DNA from: Isoetes taiwanensis
Taxonomy: Eukaryota > Streptophyta > Lycopodiopsida > Isoetales > Isoetaceae
Assembly (NCBI GenBank): GCA_021234155.1
Contig: JAJEKV010000087.1
Span: 1 to 64,000 of the forward strand
Direction of reading: 5' to 3'
Length of the DNA stretch: 64,000 nt
A program made the position numbers and the translations under genes. The stretch's first letter is position 1, and the number at the start of each line of letters is the position of its first letter. Shown one piece after another: positions 56,910 through 64,000 of the stretch. The notes below the pieces were generated by a model, which was not told where the DNA came from, ran no database searches, and worked only from the letters and a program-made list of their open reading frames with translations.

Positions 56910-57336
56910 CCTGCATAGAAGCAAAGGGGAAATGAAAGCTTTTCATTCCAGTGGGCTGCCCTAGCCCCGTTTTTGCCCTGGCCACTGCCTTTTAACTTTA
57001 CCGTTGTACCAAAGATGGGCAAAGAAAACTGTGATGGGAATCCAAAAGCGCCCATCTCATAAAAATCTAGAAGCACGAAAACAGGAGGTCGGATTGCATC
57101 CACAATCACCAAAGCAAAAACTAGGGCAAAGAACTTAGAAAAATAAGAGAAACCCTAAAACTAACAGCTCGACATGTGCATGTAATCTCTGGGATGTGAA
57201 TAACAATAAAAAAAAAAAAATTACAAGCCCTTAGATTAAAAGTAATAGGGTTGATCTTAACCGTTGGAATGGCATGGAGGAGGATGTCATGGAGACATAG
57301 GTCAAACCATAGGAAAGTGGAATTAAAAGATGAAAA
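56910..57336. other. Cargo spacer of P2
   Basis: Upstream flank of the transit-peptide exon; no gene recognised. A poly(A)-like run at 57210-57220. Confidence 0.4.
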
Positions 57337-57462
57337 TTTAGTGCGCACTCTAGATGTACGCATTAGTACACTCCATGCAATACGACCTCTAAATCATAGT
57401 AAAACCATTGGAAAAAGTGTACAAAAATTTCAAAAAAACCCCCTGTTATTATGCTACATATT

Positions 57463-58640
57463 GCAATTTAGACATTCTGATTTCAATGAAACTTTGCATG
57501 TCCTCTGATAACCGCCTCTTTTAAAAGAGAGGGTTTAGAGTTTATTTGAAAATGATGGGTGGAGTAGAATATGGATTTGCTTTGGGGGAAAGATTTAGAA
57601 AGGATTGGAGATTTACGCATTTTTAAAGCATGGCCATAATCAGAATACCCCTCTTTCAGATTTTGAGATGCCTCACAAGCAGAACTAATCGGTTGCCAGT
57701 TGGTATTTAGCCCTCAATTTGGTGAAAAGGCTCTGAACTGCTTTTCCTCAGTTGCTTATGGCCGTCGATATATCAAACGGATTTTGAGTGTATAGCATCA
57801 ACTTCAACTTTGAACCGTCGGATTAGATACTGCAATTTAGATGGTCTGATTTCAATGAAACTTTGCATGTTCTCTGACAACAGCCTCTTTTAGAAGAGAA
57901 GATGATGGGCAGAGTAGGATATAAATTGCTTTTAAGGAAAGATTTAGAAAAGGATTGGAGAATTACACAATTTCTAAAGCGTGGCCATAATCGAAATACC
58001 CTGCTTTTAGATTTTAAGATATGCTGGCCTGACAAGCAGGACAAATTGGTTGCCACGGTCGTCGATATACTAGAGGGATTTTGAGTGTATATGTCCTCAA
58101 CTTGAATTTTGAGCCATCAAATTCGATGTTGCAATTTAGACGGTCTGATTTCAATGAAACTTTACATGTCCTCTGATAATCGCCTATTGTAGAAGAGAGT
58201 CTAGAGTTTATTTGAAGTCAGTGGGCAGAGTAGGATATGGATTTGCTTTTAGAATAGAATAGAATAGAATAGAATAGAATAGAATAGAATCGCCTATTGT
58301 AGAAGAGAGTCTAGAGTTTATTTGAAGTCAGTGGGCAGAGTAGGATATGGATTTGCTTTTAGAGAAAGGTTTAGAAAGGATTGGAGATTTATGCATTTTT
58401 TAAAGTGTGGCCATAATTGAAATATCCATCTTTAAGATTTTGAGATACGTTGGCCACACATGCAAGACTAATTGGTTGCCACAGTTGGTATTTAGCCCTC
58501 AATTTGGTGAAAAGACTCTGAACTATTTTCCCTTAGTTGCTTATGGCTATCGATACGGCCAATCAAAAAATAGTTGGGCAAGAGTCATATAGTTATGAAG
58601 GTCATATGTTTATGTACCCATGGCCATTCAAAGCAAAGAG
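57463..58640. repeat. ~330-bp tandem units, copy 2 array
   Basis: Three units matching 39325-39994 and 42359-42745. Within the third, a TAGAA microsatellite (58250-58290) is followed by a ~70-bp local duplication (CGCCTATTGTAGAAGAGAGT at 58183 and 58291). Confidence 0.85.
58250..58290. repeat. (AGAAT)n microsatellite, about 8 units
   Basis: Perfect pentanucleotide run between two copies of the same 70-bp sequence. The pentamer also occurs, reverse-complemented, at 42976 and 52807. Confidence 0.9.
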
Positions 58641-59738
58641 GCATTAATGAAAGAATAAGAGCAGCCACTTTTTTGTTCTCAAGAGTGCTTTCAAGAATTG
58701 TGTGCATATATGGACATCACCACCATCATATGATACTTTCTCCTGCTATTCTGACATATTTTAGGAGCCTTGCTCCAAATTCAACTCTGTAAACAAGGCT
58801 TTATTTTGCAACTTGCCATTATTTCTTCACTCCTTTCCAAAATTGTATCTCTATAAATTCAAATTCATTGTTTGCAAAAAGCCTTTATCATTTGGAGTCA
58901 ATAATTTTATCCAGGGGCAATTCTGCCATTCTGACATGCTCCAGGAACCTTGCTTCAAATTCAATTCCATAAAGAAGGCTTTATTTTGCAATGTGCCTTT
59001 ATTTCGTCATTTCGTCCCTATTCTCTAGGCCATAATCCCAATCAGCTATTTTCATCCCATTCAAACATTTGTTTAGCCTCTTAACTAAATCTTCATGCAT
59101 TCGGAGGAATTGAAATTGATTGCTTGCAAAGATTCCTTGCCATTCAGAGTCAATCATTGTATGCACAGGCAATTTACTGCGATGCTACATTATAAAGGAT
59201 GGCCTGCTATAAAAGAGCTTTTCAAAATACTAAGCATGTGATTTTTTATAATTGCATATGCTTGGACTCTGAGGTGGTACCTTTATATTTAGAACTGTTA
59301 TGATGAACTTAAGTCTTCTGCTATTGGATCTACATGCACGATATAGATGCAATTTTTGCACCTAATCTAGACATGAATATGGACATCGGACTATGGAAGA
59401 AATATGGAGACCCATTTTTTTGCAGGAGAGGTAACATCAGTTTGTTCTTTGCAGATTTGAGGTTATAATATGGTTTGCTTCTTTGTGTTCATTTTTTTTT
59501 TTTTTAATTTGTATTCTATGGGCAAATGTGTGATAAGTTCCTTTATATTATTGACAGATATGTGGCCCAATTAAAAAACTAGCGGTAATACACTTTTGGG
59601 AAAGGGGTGGGTCGGATTGGGTATTTGGGTTAGGTTGTTGCATTTTTGGCAATATTTGGCAAAATGCTTTATCCACGAACAATAGAATGTGAGCCTCTAT
59701 ACAGAAACTAACAAGCAGCAATAGATAGACAAATTTTT
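58641..59738. repeat. Duplicated segment, copy 2 continued
   Basis: Matches 42746-44029 without the LINE. It holds the empty sites of the LINE (near 59215) and of H2 (59730-59740). Confidence 0.85.
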
Positions 59739-61320
59739 TATGTTGAATGCTTACTCAGAACATGTCAGAAACATTCTAGAATAACAACTCAAGTAACCCT
59801 CTAGTCAAGGTTTATAAATGGCATGGAGCCTTAGCTCTTTAGCAGAGAAAGGACGAATCCAGAATTACACGAGCATTTTGGGAGAGATGTACCAGATCAT
59901 CACCACATCTGTGCACTTGGGGTCACTACTCGCTGGAAAAAGTAAGAAGAAGTATGGCTCAAAAAATGATCTATTTGTTCCACTACAATGAGCATTTTTT
60001 GTCAGAAAAATCGTCAGATGGTGTTCATAAAACAGGCAACTCTCCAGAGCCTACTTGTTGACGATTTACCTGGCGAATATTATCTAACGATTGGTTATCA
60101 AAAAAATCGACGATTTTTCTGACGTTGAGTGTCAGAAAAAGCATCAGAATAAACGTCAGAAATAGCGTAAAAAAAACATCAAAAATAGCGTCAACAAAAT
60201 CGTGGGGAAATGCGTCATAAGCAGCATCACACAAATCGTCAGATAAAGCGTTAGATTGTTCGTCGTTATTTGTGTCAGATTTTTTGTCGCAGTTTTCGTC
60301 ACCCAAATCGTCAAAATATTCGTCAGTGTTATCATTAGAACTTTCATCAGGGTAATGGTCAGAAACAGGGTTCGAAATTAGAAACCTCTGTAACTAGAAG
60401 AAATGCCTGCTAATATTCAAGACTACCGGAAATATTCAATATTTTGGTGTAGTTTCCCGGAAATCCCTAGAAATTTCCATGGAAATTGCCTGAAAATTCG
60501 CCGGAATTTTTTTCTTGTTAACGGAAAATTTTAAGAAATGCCGGATTTTTCAGGGACGAACCCCCCCAATTTCGAACCCTGGTCAGAAAGCTCGTCACTA
60601 TAATCATCAAGAAGCATTTTATTGTTTTTCCTTACGTTGCTGTTGAGATGGGTGCTTAGGCAATTAAGGAAAATTGCAATTAGGAAGTGCACCAAATTGG
60701 GAGCTTTAAAGATATAGTGACACATTCATTGCAATGGACCAAATCCTGATAGAAAGAATACAAAGACCAAGCAGATTGTCGAAATACACCCACTCATGAG
60801 GTTTCCTTGCTTTTCAAGCTTCAGCATCGGAATATAATGAAGGCAAGTTCTGTTTAGCCATATCTCTTATGCTTTTCAATTTGAAGGCTTATTTGGTTTG
60901 GCGTATACTTGTATTTGCTTTTCCAAATCTATCTCTCCCTTGTTTAATCAAGCTTGCTTTGTTAATTAGATCAATGGGTTTTTTGTTTTATCCTTTCTAA
61001 CACAGTTATGTAATTGTTTAGAAGTTTTGATCAGTTCAAGGCAAGCCTTTACCGCATTCCACACACAAATGCAGGCTTTTAGAATCTTAGTTATGTTCAG
61101 TATTTTGCATTAAAAAATAGGATTATTCTACTTGCTCAGCAAATAGGATTATCTTACTTGCTCAGCAAAGAAGATTAACATAAAAGAGTTAATGGGTTTT
61201 TCAGAAGTTTCTGTAAATTTAAGCTTGAGTTGAGATACAATCACTAAAATTTCATGGCTACATATTACTGATTCCATCCAATATTTATGCAGTTTGTGGC
61301 AGCATGCAACAAGGTGCCTA
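59739..61320. repeat. Duplicated segment, copy 2, final part
   Basis: Matches 50169-51510 apart from the hAT MITE at 60366-60581. ORFs 60025-60306 and 60531-60725 arise from the CGTCAGAAA-rich stretch. Confidence 0.85.
60366..60581. mobile_element. hAT-type MITE, 216 bp, with 8-bp target duplication
   Basis: Perfect inverted ends CAGGGTTCGAAAT / ATTTCGAACCCTG, flanked by GTCAGAAA on both sides (60358-60365 and 60582-60589). The other copy of the duplicated segment has the uninterrupted site GGTAATGGTCAGAAAGC at about 50757-50773. Non-coding. Confidence 0.93.
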
Positions 61321-61365
61321 TCTATATATAATACTAATGGCAAAATAAGGATAGTCTGTGCGTAA
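61321..61365 (+). mobile_element. Helitron 5' terminus (TC end, A/T target)
   Basis: Similarity between the duplicated segments stops exactly after GGTGCCTA. Copy 2 continues TCTATATATAATACTAATGG, while copy 1 continues TAGCATAATAACG. A 5' end of the form TCTATATATA inserted between A and T is the known pattern of plant Helitrons. The 3' end (CTRR before TAGCATAA) was not found in the window, so the element is truncated or runs beyond it. Confidence 0.55.
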
Positions 61366-61994
61366 TCTTGGTTCTTGATTTTGTTGGTTTCATTTTGGGC
61401 CGTTGGATGGAAATTTTTATGAAGAGAGGGATGGTCTTTCTTTGGAGAGGCAGTTTTCCAGTATTTGGCTCCTAGTGGGTTTCTAGAGTTCATAAGCATG
61501 TTACAGGAAGACTACCTTCACTGCCAATTCTGACTGTCATACAGAATTTTAATACCTGACCATAAAATCCATATAGAAGAGCAGATCAATGTCTTCAAGA
61601 TAATGTCTATGCTACAATTATACAATTGGTCAACTGGCAAGAAAATACAAGGATAATGAATTTGTTCTATCTATGGGCCATCGAGAATACTTCGTGGCAC
61701 AAAAGAATGCCTATTCTACAAGATGAGTAGCCTCATTTCCCAACGAGCATCAAAGAAGATGTTGAGACTTTGTTAATCTGGACAACAGTTGGATTACTAC
61801 TAGAGTTAAGTGGATGTTGCCATGGTTCACCATCCATCTGCATGTATGTCCTGGAACAGCTTTCTCCATGGAGCTCCAAATGCAAAGCTTCCGCATGAAA
61901 GTAGTTGAAGTAATGAGGAACATTTAGAAGGCAAAGCCAATTTATGCATGGGACACAGAAATGTAAATGAAGAGAATCAAATCAGTTGCCATAC
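61366..61994. other. Presumed Helitron interior, no gene recognised
   Basis: Non-coding sequence between the TC terminus and the captured DGK fragment. Confidence 0.35.
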
Positions 61995-62801
61995 CTGGCC
62001 AAGTCGCACAGCCTTAAGGAGGCTAACCATAACAAATGTTGTATGCCAGCCATCTCATGAACGAAATACCTCCAGCACTCCATCATTAGGTGTAGCTTCC
62101 ACATAGCCGTTCTGTAGAAGGATCAGCCATGCATAACAAAGTATCAAGAAATGTTCATATTCCAGAGGTAGTATATATATGCCAAGTATAAATGTACATG
62201 GCATATATTTTTATGAGCAAAATTGTTGTGATCTACCTTTTCTTGCCATGCAGCAGACGGAATGCCCCATGGATTACGTCCACCAGCATAGCTTTGTAAG
62301 TTTAATATCACAACTGCTCGCACACTGTCAGGTATCAAAATATGATGAATTATAAGGACCAAACCTGGTTCCAATAAGAATAAGTAATATATCAGATTTT
62401 TACCTTGAAGGAATTAGAATCTCGTTCCACTCAGTCGAGTTTTTACTTTGCATGTACAATTTGAGTACGTTATTCACCCCCCTACAAAATCAATACTTTT
62501 GAGGTTATGGAAAACTTTACAATATCTGTAGCCAAAACTCTGCAGAGGTTAATTCACCAGACTTGCATTACACAGAGGTGGGAACAAGCACATAAAGTGC
62601 ATCAAATTCCCTTCCATGAACGATGAAAAACAGATCTAACACTTCTGATAGTTTTCATTAAGAAATTCTATAATCTCTTGATGGCAATGCACAAGTTACG
62701 ATATTAAAGATGAGGTTTCTAGCATCCTATCTTGCTCGGGGGTTTGCTGAGCAGGATGTGCAGAACCAGCCTTGAAAGCAGCTGTATCCTGAATAAATCA
62801 T
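61995..62801 (-). pseudogene. DGK: Diacylglycerol kinase fragment, four exons
   Basis: Minus-strand exons 62801-62700, 62481-62404, 62324-62237 and 62111-61995 have GT-AG borders. They give MIYSGYSCFQGWFCTSC, KLYMQSKNSTEWNEILIPS, then joining in phase to SVRAVVILNLQSYAGGRNPWG, and NGYVEATPNDGVLEVF...DGWHTTFVMV. These match, in order, the catalytic/accessory region of plant diacylglycerol kinases (DGK3/4/7 type), which phosphorylate diacylglycerol to phosphatidic acid. In-frame stops occur at 62727-62729 (TAG) and 62055-62057 (TGA). The ATP-binding N-terminal part is absent. The fragment is antisense to the Helitron terminus and is probably cargo. Confidence 0.8.
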
Positions 62802-63176
62802 CTGGATGGTTAACAATTTTAACATGCCTTCTGTATTTGCAAATCAGAGAGAAACAAAATGGGTAAATGAACATTTACCCTAATCTATAAAAGAGCTTGA
62901 TCCACGAAATGGTTTTTGACCGCCAAATAGCTTTGTCTTTGGAGCTATGTCGTTGGCCACGCTTTGATCGCTTTTAGCAGATGCTCAGAAGTGGATTTAT
63001 CAAGATTGATCATTGTGAATAACATGATTCTTGCTATATAAGGAAGGTTTCACATTGTGTTGCATGTCTATAGCCATATCCAGCTGGAGAATGAGCCGTT
63101 ATCAATTTTATATGGCCGTTGGTTCTAGGTTTATGGCAAATTTTTTATCTGAATTCTTCGCCAGATTGATTGGCAT
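62802..63176. other. No gene recognised
   Basis: Short spacer between the DGK fragment and the next P-family element. Confidence 0.4.
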
Positions 63177-64000
63177 TAACACAAACCATTAACCTTCACA
63201 CTTATAACTAAATTCCCCCTGAAAACCCCCTTTGGTTTGGGTGCATATTCACACCGGGGGTGACTCCAGGCATCGAGAGCTGTTGGATAGGCATATGCAC
63301 CCTTTATTCCTTGATCTACACCGTACATAAAGTTCCTCGTTTGTGGGGTATGCATGTACAAAATTTGCCATACTGTATAAGAAGATTTACAAAATACTAT
63401 AAGATTTGAGGTAATGTACTATATGGTGTTCATTTTATACATGTAAAACATAATTTTAGGGGCTCTCGCTGCCCTACGTCACCCCCGGTGTGAATATGCA
63501 CCCAAACCAAAGGGGGTTTTCAGGGGGAATTTAGTTATAAGTGTGAAGGTTAATGGTTTGTGTTATGAAATTTTTTTTGGCCCCTTCGGGGCCTTGGAAA
63601 AATTATTCATATTTTTTAAAGAAAAAGATCGACATATAATAAGAACATAAATTTTGTGCTAAATCACATTCTTAAGGTTTTCTATTGCATCAAAAAAGGA
63701 AAGGATAGTGGTTGGACCATATCCTAAGGCACATAAAACTCGGATATACACATATTGCCACAACCAGCAAAAGGTATTCCTTATTTTACAACCTTGTGGT
63801 GAATTGGATTTCTAACAAGGAGCGTGTAAACTTTCTTCCTCCTCAGCTTTCTTTTTTGCTTCCTGCATCATGAGATTGATTGAGAAACTAAAAAGGATAC
63901 TGAGAAACTTGGGTAAGAAGAGCGTATGCATGGTGAAAATAAAAAAAATCAATGCAAACAAATGCTTACTTCATGATCACATAACCCATGAATTCTGCAG
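63177..64000 (+). mobile_element. Left end of a third P-family element, runs off the window
   Basis: Intact type B palindrome (63177-63565, arms ~85 bp, ends TAACACAAACC / GGTTTGTGTTA), then ATTTTTTTT and the GGCCCC-TTC-GGGGCC hairpin (63579-63593). The cargo that follows is nearly identical to that at 55414-55825. The LRR fragment would follow beyond the window if the copy is complete. Confidence 0.75.

Larger units (their letters stand above)
53277..57462 (+). mobile_element. P-family composite insertion P2, with a nested relative
   Basis: The uninterrupted form of the target (39310-39340) shows a clean 4.2-kb insertion between TTAGAT and ATTGC with at most 2 bases duplicated. It begins with a palindrome whose left arm is type B but whose right arm is type A (53277-53765). 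It then reaches a P-type right terminus at 54947-55071, and resumes the type B palindrome (55072-55388), the GGCCCC hairpin (55399-55413), cargo and a second right terminus (57337-57462). This is a P element nested in, or recombined with, another. Cargo of the outer element is LRR plus transit-peptide fragments. No enzyme encoded. Confidence 0.65.

Noticed and set aside
60025-60306. Acidic 93-codon ORF and its counterpart at 50473-50790
   Set aside because: It comes from a stretch dense in TCGTCA/GTCAGAAA words, and frames differ between the two copies. Codon composition follows the repeat, not a protein.

Overview
The window is plant nuclear DNA. It contains plant gene families (GRF-interacting factor, plant PLAT/stress protein, SULTR4-type sulfate transporter, PPR), GT-AG introns, Ty1/copia and Ty3/gypsy elements, and a piece of a plastid tRNA-Phe gene. 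The species cannot be fixed from sequence alone. A HUH-Rep family that I associate with mosses, ferns and algae is compatible with a non-flowering lineage, but that is inference. Almost everything is mobile DNA or debris. The only gene that looks intact is a small secreted PLAT-domain protein (38052-38623, two exons). Its neighbours are broken fragments of host genes.

Layout. 1-13 kb: a minus-strand Ty3/gypsy array with degenerate pol (1-3530), two gag-side copies and two ~1.5 kb LTRs in tandem. 14.5-15.2 kb: a hAT-type MITE with an 8-bp target duplication. 16.3-23.1 kb: a minus-strand Ty1/copia element with both LTRs, split by a 3-kb composite insertion ('P family'). 25.0-30.2 kb: a rolling-circle, Helentron-like element (H1) carrying fragments of GIF, DRT111/SPF45 and SULTR4. 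32-37 kb: fragments of other genes (BASS-type transporter, synaptotagmin-like C2 protein with a second hAT MITE in an intron, kinesin, PPR). 38 kb: the PLAT gene. 39-44 kb and 50-51.5 kb: the first copy of a large duplicated segment that begins with a ~330-bp tandem repeat. It is interrupted by an element encoding a HUH Rep-like protein (40.0-42.4 kb), a 5'-truncated LINE and a second Helentron-like element H2 (44.0-50.2 kb; SIS-domain and PRMT4/CARM1-like fragments). 53-61.3 kb: the second copy of the segment, interrupted instead by P-family insertions (LRR and transit-peptide fragments) and a third hAT MITE. 61.3-64 kb: a canonical-looking Helitron 5' end, an antisense diacylglycerol-kinase fragment, and the left end of another P-family element running off the window.

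The most interesting point is that the two duplicate segments act as each other's empty sites. They date and delimit several insertions precisely, including H2, which went into a T run without a visible target duplication. H1 and H2 share ~150 bp at the 5' end, a 5' hairpin, a 3' hairpin with compensatory stem changes, and an asymmetric inverted repeat between the 5' terminus and the 3' subterminus. Each carries unrelated, intron-containing host gene fragments, several broken by nonsense codons. The separate single-domain HUH Rep element nearby is the only sign of a rolling-circle-type enzyme in the window, and it is itself broken.
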